DNA of 33,027 bases from Candidatus Saccharimonadota bacterium. GTDB taxonomy: Bacteria; Patescibacteriota; Saccharimonadia; Saccharimonadales; Saccharimonadaceae. Made by a program: the position numbers and the translations under genes. The notes beneath the pieces were generated by a model, which was not told where the DNA came from, searched no databases, and saw only the letters and a program-made list of their open reading frames with translations. Location of the stretch: positions 1 through 33,027 of the forward strand of contig JAFWCN010000013.1 of NCBI GenBank assembly GCA_017536895.1, given 5' to 3'. Below, one piece after another: positions 1 to 6,736 of the stretch. How positions within the stretch are numbered: position 1 is the stretch's first letter; every line of letters begins with the position of its first letter.

Positions 1-1
1 A

Positions 2-1867
2 GACACTTACACAATATCCATAGGTGCTAGAGCCAACAACCAAACCAAACCAGGCTCATACAATAGTGATACCTTCATTATCACTGCCGTCACCAACAAA
101 AGCATCATAGAATGTGATTCTTCCAAACTCTGTGTGCAGTACAATGGCAACGGCTTATCCTATCCAGAAACTAGCTCACAACTACCTAGAACCGTTAATA
201 ATGTGAACTATAACTCCACCACCACTTCACAAACTATCACCAAGATTCTCCATTCAGACAACGTCGGTGATGATGGTATCGCTACTGGAAATAGCGACGT
301 AAATACTGATCAAACCAAAGAAACAACAATTGATGGTGCTAGTAATGTGAGCGTATCGTTATACTATGATACTGAGGGTGTTAGTTATGACTGGGTTGCA
401 CTTTATGCTGGTGCAGATTCAGTTCCATCTTCAGCCAACGATGGCAACAAAGGCTCTAATGGCAACCTCACTGGTAAGCTTGGGGGCAATAAATCTGGCT
501 ACACTACATCATATACCACTTGGAATCTCTGGAATAACGACGGTAACCCAATAGATACAGACACAATCAAAATTCATTTCAAAACAGACAACTACGGTGG
601 TTCCTATATCTCATACGGCTACTACGCCATCATCACCGGTACTGGTACAGCTTATGAACGCTCTGTCTCCTCCGGCGAATACGCCACTCCCACTGGTACT
701 AATCCTGTCTTCCATGGCTGGTCTACTTCTCAAACCACTCCAGGTGGTGGCCTTCCTAGTGACGTAGAATACACTAATGAATCTGAAATCCTCGCCAAAA
801 TGCCAGGCGATGAAGGCGAAACCAAAACTCTCTATGCCGTCTGGCAACAAGGTCAAGCCATCACCTTCACCATGGATAGCAATGTCACTAAAATTGATGT
901 CCTAGATGCTAGTGGCACCACAGTAGGCACTATTACCAGCAGTGGTCAATCTCTCGCCCTTACTCAAGGCAACATCTACACCATTAAACCTACTCATACC
1001 ACAGGCTATATTACCAACACCATCACTAAAACTTCCGGTGCCGGTACCATTAGCGGCAAGCAGTTCACCGTAGGTGCTGGTTCCGCTACCCTTAGCGTCA
1101 CCAGTAAAGCCATGTCCCCCATCCAAAACTTCAACTGCTCCTCTCTTGCCAGTGGTAGTACAAAAGAAGTCTACGACACCCGTGACAACGAGGTATACCT
1201 CATCGGTAAGCTCGCAGATGGCAAATGCTGGATGCTAGACAACCTCCGCCTAGACCTCACCAATTCCACTATCCTAAATGGTCTCACTACTTCTAACACC
1301 CACGTAGACTCTGCCTCCCTCACCTCCCTCAAATCTGGTAATCGTAGTGCTGGTAACCAATACGCTAGTAGTGGCTTTGAAATATGGGATTCTAGTCATA
1401 AGTCAGACTACTACAATCGAGCCAAAGCCAATGCAGACTACAAAGACACTACTACCACTAGCTACGGTGCAGGCTCTGGTAAAATCGGTGTCTATTACAA
1501 CTACTGTGCTGCCTCAGCTGGCTCCTATTGTTACGACGATGGCAAGGGTACCGGTAACGCTTCTTACGACCTTTGCCCAGCTGGCTGGCGCATGCCTACA
1601 GGAGGCTCCTCCGGCGAATACAAAGCCATTTACACAGCCTATAGTAGTGATGCCACAAGCTTCAGAAATGCTCTTTCTACGCCTCTCTCTGGCTACATCC
1701 GCAGTGGCTCGGCGAACTATCAGGGCACGTACGGCCGCTTCTGGTCTTCTACTTACTACGATGCTAGCGATATGTACAACCTCCGCGTCAATTCTAGCAA
1801 TGTGGATACGTCCCGTGACGGCATTCGCAACGACGGTCAGTCTGTTAGGTGCTTACTGAGTTCTTAG
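2..1867 (+). CDS. Surface protein with InlB-type repeat and FISUMP domain (5' partial)
   Basis: The reading frame is open to the left edge, so the true start lies outside the window; 621 residues are visible. The protein is rich in Ser, Thr, Gly, Asn and Tyr, as is usual for secreted surface proteins. Around positions 650-850 there is one Listeria-Bacteroides (InlB B) type repeat, ending in the typical FHGW ... TLYAVW pattern. From about 1120 to the stop lies a domain like the Fibrobacter succinogenes major paralogous (FISUMP) family, with GKCWMLDNLRL, LCPAGWRMPT, FWSSTYY and a final SVRCLLS. Cysteines recur in the FISUMP part and probably form disulfides. No C-terminal sorting signal or anchor helix follows the FISUMP domain. 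The role is probably cell-surface display or adhesion; the substrate or partner is unknown. Family assignment is from motif memory; the fold is not tested. Confidence 0.8.
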   Translation, partial: DTYTISIGARANNQTKPGSYNSDTFIITAVTNKSIIECDSSKLCVQYNGNGLSYPETSSQLPRTVNNVNYNSTTTSQTITKILHSDNVGDDGIATGNSDVNTDQTKETTIDGASNVSVSLYYDTEGVSYDWVALYAGADSVPSSANDGNKGSNGNLTGKLGGNKSGYTTSYTTWNLWNNDGNPIDTDTIKIHFKTDNYGGSYISYGYYAIITGTGTAYERSVSSGEYATPTGTNPVFHGWSTSQTTPGGGLPSDVEYTNESEILAKMPGDEGETKTLYAVWQQGQAITFTMDSNVTKIDVLDASGTTVGTITSSGQSLALTQGNIYTIKPTHTTGYITNTITKTSGAGTISGKQFTVGAGSATLSVTSKAMSPIQNFNCSSLASGSTKEVYDTRDNEVYLIGKLADGKCWMLDNLRLDLTNSTILNGLTTSNTHVDSASLTSLKSGNRSAGNQYASSGFEIWDSSHKSDYYNRAKANADYKDTTTTSYGAGSGKIGVYYNYCAASAGSYCYDDGKGTGNASYDLCPAGWRMPTGGSSGEYKAIYTAYSSDATSFRNALSTPLSGYIRSGSANYQGTYGRFWSSTYYDASDMYNLRVNSSNVDTSRDGIRNDGQSVRCLLSS

Positions 1868-1880
1868 CTGTGAAGGGTTT

Positions 1881-1959
1881 GTGTTTTCTTGCGCTTTCCC
1901 CGCTCTCCATCCCGGAATAGAGCGCCCAAGCCCTGAGGGCGCAGGGCGCGGAAAAACAC
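1881..1959. repeat. GC-rich palindromic intergenic element
   Basis: The outer arms are near-perfect inverted repeats (GTGTTTTC at 1881-1888 against GAAAAACAC at 1951-1959). Inside them lie two further hairpins: CGCTCT/AGAGCG around 1901-1924 and GCGCCC/GGGCGC around 1922-1942. It is much more GC-rich than its surroundings and carries no open frame. It could be a folded RNA at the 3' end of the surface-protein transcript or a small repeat element. It differs in sequence from the two palindromes in tsaD. Confidence 0.5.
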
Positions 1960-2060
1960 CTAGCAACCGTGATGCCTGGCAACTGCAATCATTCAAACCC
2001 CTATCTCACACCGCTTAACCTTGACCGCTCAACCATCAATGGCTATACTAGAACCAGTAT

Positions 2061-2115
2061 AACTGCCATTATCAATCTGACTACACAATCCAGCTTGATC
2101 ATGGCAGTTTTTTAT
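2061..2115 (+). terminator. Rho-independent terminator-like hairpin upstream of vapBC
   Basis: AACTGCCAT (2061-2069) pairs with ATGGCAGTT (2101-2109), with an extra TCAA/TTGA step inside, followed by a T6 run (2108-2113). The loop is long for a classical terminator. A small adjacent inverted repeat TATACT/AGTATA lies at 2044-2061. It probably ends the surface-protein transcript and separates it from vapBC. Confidence 0.5.
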
Positions 2116-2181
2116 TAACTATAAAAAGGAGTACCATGACAATAACGACTCTAACCAAATACAATCCAACCCCAAATCTCC

Positions 2182-2210
2182 TTGACAAAGTATATACAAC
2201 AATATATACT
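2182..2210 (+). promoter_or_regulatory. Promoter of vapBC (TTGACA-N17-TATACT)
   Basis: A near-perfect sigma-70 type promoter: -35 TTGACA at 2182-2187, 17-bp spacer, -10 TATACT at 2205-2210. The Shine-Dalgarno AAGGAGG at 2217-2223 follows almost at once, so the leader is very short. Because this promoter lies inside the longer possible vapB frame, it argues for the start at 2232. Confidence 0.75.
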
Positions 2211-2231
2211 CACTCTAAGGAGGAAACCACA

Positions 2232-2462
2232 ATGGAAACAGCAAAAGTCTTCACCAACGGAGGTAGTCAAGCCATCAGGCTTCCTAAAAACTGCCGTTTT
2301 GACAGCGACGAAGTCACCGCTAGCAAAATCGGCAAAATAGTCATCTTGATGCCAAAAGACGATTCTTGGGCCGAACTAAAACAAGGCCTCGAGCTATTTT
2401 CCGATGACTTCCTAAAAGATGGTATTGATCAGTTACCTTTGCAGGAAAGAGCCGCAATATGA
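2232..2462 (+). CDS. vapB: VapB-type antitoxin (AbrB/SpoVT-like DNA-binding)
   Basis: A 76-residue protein that neutralises the downstream PIN-domain toxin and should repress its own promoter. The N-terminus (KVFTNGGSQAIRLPKNCRF) is the typical swapped-hairpin AbrB-type DNA-binding signature of VapB proteins. The acidic C-terminus, ending FSDDFLKDGIDQLPLQERAAI, is the expected toxin-binding tail. The start at 2232 is preferred because AAGGAGG sits 8 nt upstream and a near-consensus promoter sits just before that. A longer in-frame start at 2136, also with an AAGGAG, would add 32 residues with no family resemblance. The stop overlaps vapC by 4 nt (ATGA), indicating translational coupling. Confidence 0.88.
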   Translation: METAKVFTNGGSQAIRLPKNCRFDSDEVTASKIGKIVILMPKDDSWAELKQGLELFSDDFLKDGIDQLPLQERAAI

Positions 2463-2857
2463 AGTACATGCTCGATACCAACATTATCATCTACCTCATA
2501 AACCATCGCTCTGAGAAAGCATTAAAACAATTTACGAAGCATAAGCCAGGAGATTTATGCATTTCAGCTATCACTATGGCCGAGCTCGAATACGGAGTTT
2601 ACAAGAGCAAGCAAAAGAGCCAAAATCAACTAGCCCTTATCCTTTTTCTTTCCCGTATTAAAATTCTCCCCTTTGACTCTAAGGCCGCCACTGAATACGG
2701 TATCATCCGTGCCAATCTCTCCCAAAAAGGTCAACTCATTGGCGCCAATGATCTTCTCATCGCTGCCCACGCCAAAGCCAAAAATCTCACCTTAATCACC
2801 AACAATACCCGCGAATTTCAGCGTGTCAAAGGGCTTAAACTTGCAAACTGGGCCTAA
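2459..2857 (+). CDS. vapC: VapC-type PIN-domain ribonuclease toxin
   Basis: A 132-residue PIN-domain protein of normal length for VapC. Visible acidic active-site candidates are Asp6 in MLDTNI, Glu42 in MAELEYGV and Asp98 in GANDLLIAAHA. The typical ITNNTREF motif follows near residues 113-120. VapC toxins are Mg-dependent RNases, usually cutting tRNA or rRNA, held inactive by VapB. The start overlaps the vapB stop (ATGA), so the pair is co-translated. All catalytic residues are present, so the toxin is probably functional. Confidence 0.92.
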   Translation: MKYMLDTNIIIYLINHRSEKALKQFTKHKPGDLCISAITMAELEYGVYKSKQKSQNQLALILFLSRIKILPFDSKAATEYGIIRANLSQKGQLIGANDLLIAAHAKAKNLTLITNNTREFQRVKGLKLANWA

Positions 2858-2863
2858 CAAGTA

Positions 2864-2872
2864 TGCTATAAT
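2864..2872 (+). promoter_or_regulatory. Extended -10 promoter of the P-type ATPase gene
   Basis: TGcTATAAT with the -10 hexamer at 2867-2872, followed by exactly 6 nt and then the ATG at 2879. Transcription would begin at or next to the start codon (leaderless mRNA). It overlaps the region just after the vapC stop. Confidence 0.7.
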
Positions 2873-2878
2873 CAACCT

Positions 2879-5050
2879 ATGAATCTAACCGGCCTAACAG
2901 AGGAGCAGGTCCAATCCCGCATCAAGCAGGGAAAGGTCAACAAGTCTCCTAAAACCACGAGAAACACCGTTGCGAAAATCATCCTGAAAAACACTCTCAC
3001 GATTTTTAACATCGTAAACCTCATCCTTGCCCTCATGATTATCTCTGTTGGCGCTTACAAGAACCTCCTCTTCATCCTCGTCGCAGTCGCAAACACCCTT
3101 ATCAGCATCATCAACGGCATCCGCGCCAAGAAAACCGTCGACAAAATGCGCCTCCTCGCCGAGAAACGCCCTACAGTAATCAGGGAAGGTAAACAACGCC
3201 AAATCGACCAAGACCAAATCGTCGAAGGCGACCTTCTCATTTTCAGCCTCGGCGACCAAGTTATCGTCGATTCAATAATCGAACAAGGCCAAGTCGAAGT
3301 CAACGAATCCTTTATCACCGGCGAACAAAAGAGCATCGTCAAGTCACAGGGTGACCAGCTCACCTCTGGCTCATTCATCGTTTCCGGCACCTGTAAAGCC
3401 ACCGCCACCGCCGTTGGCGCTGACAATTTCTTAAGCAAACTCGAACAAAACGCCCACGACATCAAGACCGCCGACTCCAAGCTCTTCACTATCATCAACA
3501 ACATCGTCAAATACATCAGCTACGCCTTAATCCCTATCGGTATTCTACTCCTTTGGAGCAGATTTCGCGTCGCCGGTACCACCCCCGAAGTCGCCGTTAC
3601 CAGCACCGTCGCCGGCCTCATTAGCATGATCCCCGAAGGCCTCGTCCTCCTCACCAGCTCCGTTCTCGCCCTCGCTACGATAAGACTAAGCACCAAAAAA
3701 GTCCTCGTCCAGGATCTCTATTCTGTCGAGACTCTCGCCCGCGTCGACGCCATCGCTCTGGACAAAACCGGCACCCTCACTACCGGCCAAATGACAGTTC
3801 ATGACTTCACCCCACTTGAAAAATCCTTTGAGAGCGCTTTAAACGCCATTCTAAGCCATCAGACATCCGAAAACGCAACCATAACCGCCTTGAAGCAAAA
3901 GTTTGCAGGAAGCGGCAATACTAAAGAAATAAAGGGTATCACGGATGTCATCAGTTTCTCATCTGAACGCAAACATTCCGGCATCAAAACCAAATCCGCC
4001 ACCTACCTTCTCGGCGCCATCGATTTCATCACCGATGACAAATCCCTCATCAAGCAGGTCAAATCCGCCTCCGAAGGCTATCGCACCCTCGCAGTCGTTA
4101 AGAACAAACAGCTCCTAGGCTACATCCGCCTCGAAGACGAAATCCGCCGTGATGCGAAAGACATCATCAACTACTTCTATGATAACAACATCGATGTCCG
4201 AATCATCTCTGGCGACGACCTCGACGCCGTCACTAAAATCGCGGGACGCGTCGGCGTAAGAAACCCCAAAGGTTTTAACCTCTCTTCCGAAAAAAACCAC
4301 AACTACGCCAAACTCGTCAAAGAATATAACATCTTCACTCGCGTCACCCCTACCGAGAAAAAACACCTCATAAGCGCCCTGAAAAAACAGGGCAAAACCG
4401 TCGCCATGACCGGTGACGGTGTCAACGACATCCTCGCCATGAAAGAAGCCGACTGTTCCATCGCTATCGGCGAAGGCTCCGACGCCGCCCGCCGCTCTGC
4501 TAAACTTGTCCTCTTAAACAACGATTTCGCCTCTGTCCCCTCCATCATCAACGAAGGTCGCCAATCCATCAACAACCTCGAGCGCTCCGCCACCCTTTTT
4601 CTCAGCAAAAACACCTATGCCGCTATCCTCGCCGTCCTCTTCATCCTCATCCCGATTGAATACCCCTATGCCCCTATCGAGATGAGCCTACTTAATGCTC
4701 TCTGTATCGGCATCCCTGGCCTCATCCTCGCCTTCGAGCCTAACACCGCTCGCATCAAGGACCAATTTGTCAAAAACATCAAAAAGTACTCCATCCCCAC
4801 CGGCATCACCGTTGCGGTCTCCATGCTCATCCTCTCCATTGTCGCCACCATCATCCACCTTGAACGCCCTTACCTACTCACCCTCTCCGCTATTATCACC
4901 TTCACTATCGACATGCTCCTAATCTATCGCATCTCTCGTCCGCTCAATCTCTTCCGCCGAGTTCTCATCATCGCTCTTGTCGTCATCTTCGTCTTAACTC
5001 TAGCACTTCCATTCACCCGCACCCTCTTCGACTTCGCCCCTCTATTCTAA
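2879..5050 (+). CDS. HAD-type P-type cation-transporting ATPase (CtpE/YfgQ-like)
   Basis: A 723-residue ATP-driven membrane cation pump. The order is typical of P-type ATPases: two N-terminal membrane helices (about residues 35-80), an actuator domain with ITGEQKS in place of the usual TGES, two further helices with MIPEGLVLLTS (about 245-260), the phosphorylation motif DKTGTLT with Asp295, the nucleotide-binding domain, TGDGVND at 511-517, and about six C-terminal helices. The IPEGL in helix 4 rather than CPC or DPP types points to the CtpE/YfgQ branch, where calcium uptake has been reported for a mycobacterial member. The ion here is inference. Start chosen from the promoter 6 nt upstream; there is no Shine-Dalgarno. 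Confidence 0.9.
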   Translation: MNLTGLTEEQVQSRIKQGKVNKSPKTTRNTVAKIILKNTLTIFNIVNLILALMIISVGAYKNLLFILVAVANTLISIINGIRAKKTVDKMRLLAEKRPTVIREGKQRQIDQDQIVEGDLLIFSLGDQVIVDSIIEQGQVEVNESFITGEQKSIVKSQGDQLTSGSFIVSGTCKATATAVGADNFLSKLEQNAHDIKTADSKLFTIINNIVKYISYALIPIGILLLWSRFRVAGTTPEVAVTSTVAGLISMIPEGLVLLTSSVLALATIRLSTKKVLVQDLYSVETLARVDAIALDKTGTLTTGQMTVHDFTPLEKSFESALNAILSHQTSENATITALKQKFAGSGNTKEIKGITDVISFSSERKHSGIKTKSATYLLGAIDFITDDKSLIKQVKSASEGYRTLAVVKNKQLLGYIRLEDEIRRDAKDIINYFYDNNIDVRIISGDDLDAVTKIAGRVGVRNPKGFNLSSEKNHNYAKLVKEYNIFTRVTPTEKKHLISALKKQGKTVAMTGDGVNDILAMKEADCSIAIGEGSDAARRSAKLVLLNNDFASVPSIINEGRQSINNLERSATLFLSKNTYAAILAVLFILIPIEYPYAPIEMSLLNALCIGIPGLILAFEPNTARIKDQFVKNIKKYSIPTGITVAVSMLILSIVATIIHLERPYLLTLSAIITFTIDMLLIYRISRPLNLFRRVLIIALVVIFVLTLALPFTRTLFDFAPLF

Positions 5051-5056
5051 AACTAT

Positions 5057-5086
5057 TCGTGATGATACTTCCCACCACTAGTTATT
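5057..5086 (+). repeat. Imperfect copy of the rlmH 3' end (direct repeat 1)
   Basis: A 30-bp stretch matching 6306-6335 at 26 of 30 positions, with the first 17 identical. Read on the minus strand it encodes EITSGGKYHHE and a stop, against QIASSGKYHHE and a stop at the true end of rlmH. No other rlmH-like sequence surrounds it, so it is a fragment, not a gene. It and its partner flank the single gene at 5159-6292. Confidence 0.75.
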
Positions 5087-5140
5087 TCGAATCTCTCCTC
5101 ATGACCATGAAATCTTTTCGCTCGCCATCTCGTATAACTA

Positions 5141-5149
5141 TGCTATAAT
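5141..5149 (+). promoter_or_regulatory. Extended -10 promoter of exported NlpC/P60 fusion gene
   Basis: TGcTATAAT with the hexamer at 5144-5149. The gap to the ATG at 5159 is 9 nt, slightly longer than the 6 nt seen at most genes here; a leader of only a few bases is expected. Confidence 0.65.
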
Positions 5150-5158
5150 GTTAACAGT

Positions 5159-6292
5159 ATGCATAAGCATTCTAAGATACTTTTTCTTGTTACAGTATTA
5201 ACGATTTTTCTTGCTTCATTATTTATCTTCCGTCCTACTCTTGCTACTGATACTAGCGATATTGTAGAAACAACCTTCTTTGGCAACCTCAAAGATGATG
5301 GCGAAGGTTGTGGCGTTTATACCATTCTGAATATAGTGGTAGACACTCTTTCGATTGGAGTAGGTATTCTCGCCATAATCGGCATCGTCATCGTCGGTAT
5401 AAGATACCTCACTGCCAAGGGAGACATAGCTCAAACCAAAAAAGCTAAACAACGCATGCTCCAAATCGTTATTGGCTTAGTAGTCTATGCTCTCTTCTAC
5501 GCTGGTGTTCAGTGGCTTCTCCCCGGCGGAAAGCTGAATACTACATCGTGCACCACTATATCAGATCAGGAATTAGCCAACCTCAAGGAGAAGGAAAGAC
5601 AAGAAAAGGCAGAACAACAGAAAAAGACCAACCCGTCATCAACCTCTTCTGCTACCAAAACAGAAACCAAAACTAGCGCTAATAGCAATGATCAAATCAA
5701 AAATACAGACTTAAAAGGGGCCACCGCCGTTGGCAAAAAAGTCCTCCGATTCGCCGAAGATACCGCCAAATATATGGATAAACATAAATTTATTTATTTT
5801 CAATACGATCCAAGCAATGGCTTCAATAATAGAAAGATACGAAAAGGATATGGTCCAAAAGATGGTAATATCTACGCAGACATCTGGCCAAGAAACTGGG
5901 AAGTGGCCAAGCAATGGAGGTTTACACACTGTTCTGGCTTTGTAACCTTAGTATTAAAAAGAGCAGGGTTGCTCTCAAATGGGAATGTCTATATTAGTGG
6001 GGGTAAACTTGGATTCAATAAATCAAAACAAGAGCTCCTTAAAAAGTTTACAATTATTCATGGAAACGGCGATACCATTGCGAACTTAGTAAAAAAGAAG
6101 AAGTTGTCTCCTGGTGATGTTTTTGGCTATCCAGGCGCAACACATACTATGATTTTTGCTGGAAAAGTAAACGGCAAATATTGGATTTACGAAGTTAACG
6201 CTCCTGTCAATCAAATCCTTAAGTATAATGGCGGTCTACATAAGTCAATTTCAGGATCCAAACGCGTTGGCGACATTCTCCATGCCAAATAA
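5159..6292 (+). CDS. Exported two-helix (T4SS-pilin/VirB2-like) module fused to NlpC/P60-like peptidase
   Basis: 377 residues. Residues 1-30 form a signal peptide. Residues 36-131 form a module with FFGNxxDDGEGCGVYTIL, two hydrophobic helices (about 55-83 and 100-120) around a basic loop (TAKGD...KKAKQR), and LLPGGKLN. This helix-loop-helix layout resembles VirB2/type IV secretion pilins. Cys51 and Cys131 bracket the helices on the outer side and probably pair. A Lys/Thr/Ser-rich linker (135-185) leads to an NlpC/P60-like domain with candidate Cys258 (HCSGFV) and His329 (GATHTMIFAG), suggesting peptidoglycan cleavage. Two other proteins in the window carry the same module with different partners. 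It sits between direct repeats copied from the rlmH 3' end. The module function is inference. Confidence 0.75.
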   Translation: MHKHSKILFLVTVLTIFLASLFIFRPTLATDTSDIVETTFFGNLKDDGEGCGVYTILNIVVDTLSIGVGILAIIGIVIVGIRYLTAKGDIAQTKKAKQRMLQIVIGLVVYALFYAGVQWLLPGGKLNTTSCTTISDQELANLKEKERQEKAEQQKKTNPSSTSSATKTETKTSANSNDQIKNTDLKGATAVGKKVLRFAEDTAKYMDKHKFIYFQYDPSNGFNNRKIRKGYGPKDGNIYADIWPRNWEVAKQWRFTHCSGFVTLVLKRAGLLSNGNVYISGGKLGFNKSKQELLKKFTIIHGNGDTIANLVKKKKLSPGDVFGYPGATHTMIFAGKVNGKYWIYEVNAPVNQILKYNGGLHKSISGSKRVGDILHAK

Positions 6293-6301
6293 AGAAACCT
6301 C

Positions 6302-6736
6302 TCACTCGTGATGATACTTCCCGCTACTAGCGATTTGTGATGCCCGATAAATTTGTTCCACCACCATACACCTAAACAACTGGTGCGGAAATACTAATTT
6401 CGAAAAACTCCACACAAAATCCGCCTTCTCTCGCACCAAATCCGAAAATCCATACGCCCCGCCAATCAAAATTACCACGTCTCGCCCCTCCACAAACACC
6501 CCCGTTAGAATCTTCGAATATTCATCTGATGATATATTTTTGCCACGCTCATCACAACAAATCACATATTCCGAAGACTTTTCAAACGGCCAATCAACAA
6601 GCTTCTTCATCAATTTCTCTTCCTCATAAAACTCCCAACGGACATCGTACGGCTTGCGGAGCCTCTTCTCATATTCAGCAATAATCTCTGAAAACGCCCC
6701 CGAATTTTTCTTACCACCGCAAATAATCCTAATCAT
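6302..6736 (-). CDS. rlmH: 23S rRNA pseudouridine-1915 N3-methyltransferase RlmH
   Basis: A SPOUT-fold methyltransferase that modifies helix 69 of 23S rRNA using S-adenosylmethionine. Features are the N-terminal MIRIICGGKK, the knot motif VVILIGGAYGF, FPHQLFRCMVVEQIYRA and the conserved C-terminal KYHHE tail. The start at 6736 gives 144 residues, close to the family norm (about 155); an alternative TTG four codons earlier (6748) is less likely. The gene overlaps the end of tsaD by 8 nt, indicating a minus-strand tsaD-rlmH operon. Its last 30 bp are duplicated at 5057-5086. Confidence 0.93.
   Translation of the reverse strand: MIRIICGGKKNSGAFSEIIAEYEKRLRKPYDVRWEFYEEEKLMKKLVDWPFEKSSEYVICCDERGKNISSDEYSKILTGVFVEGRDVVILIGGAYGFSDLVREKADFVWSFSKLVFPHQLFRCMVVEQIYRASQIASSGKYHHE
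6306..6335 (+). repeat. rlmH 3' end, partner of the direct repeat at 5057-5086
   Basis: Same orientation as the copy 1249 bp upstream: 26 of 30 bases match, with 17 contiguous (6306-6322). It covers the last codons of rlmH including its stop, the position that serves as the attachment site of SCC cassettes in staphylococci. Confidence 0.75.

Noticed and set aside
1347-1859. 170-codon frame inside the surface protein gene
   Set aside because: Out-of-frame shadow of a repetitive Ser/Thr-rich coding region; low-complexity translation without start signals.
5057-5158. Truncated second rlmH pseudogene
   Set aside because: Only the last 10-12 codons match; translation upstream of them shows no RlmH resemblance and soon meets a stop, so a short repeat fits better than a decayed gene.
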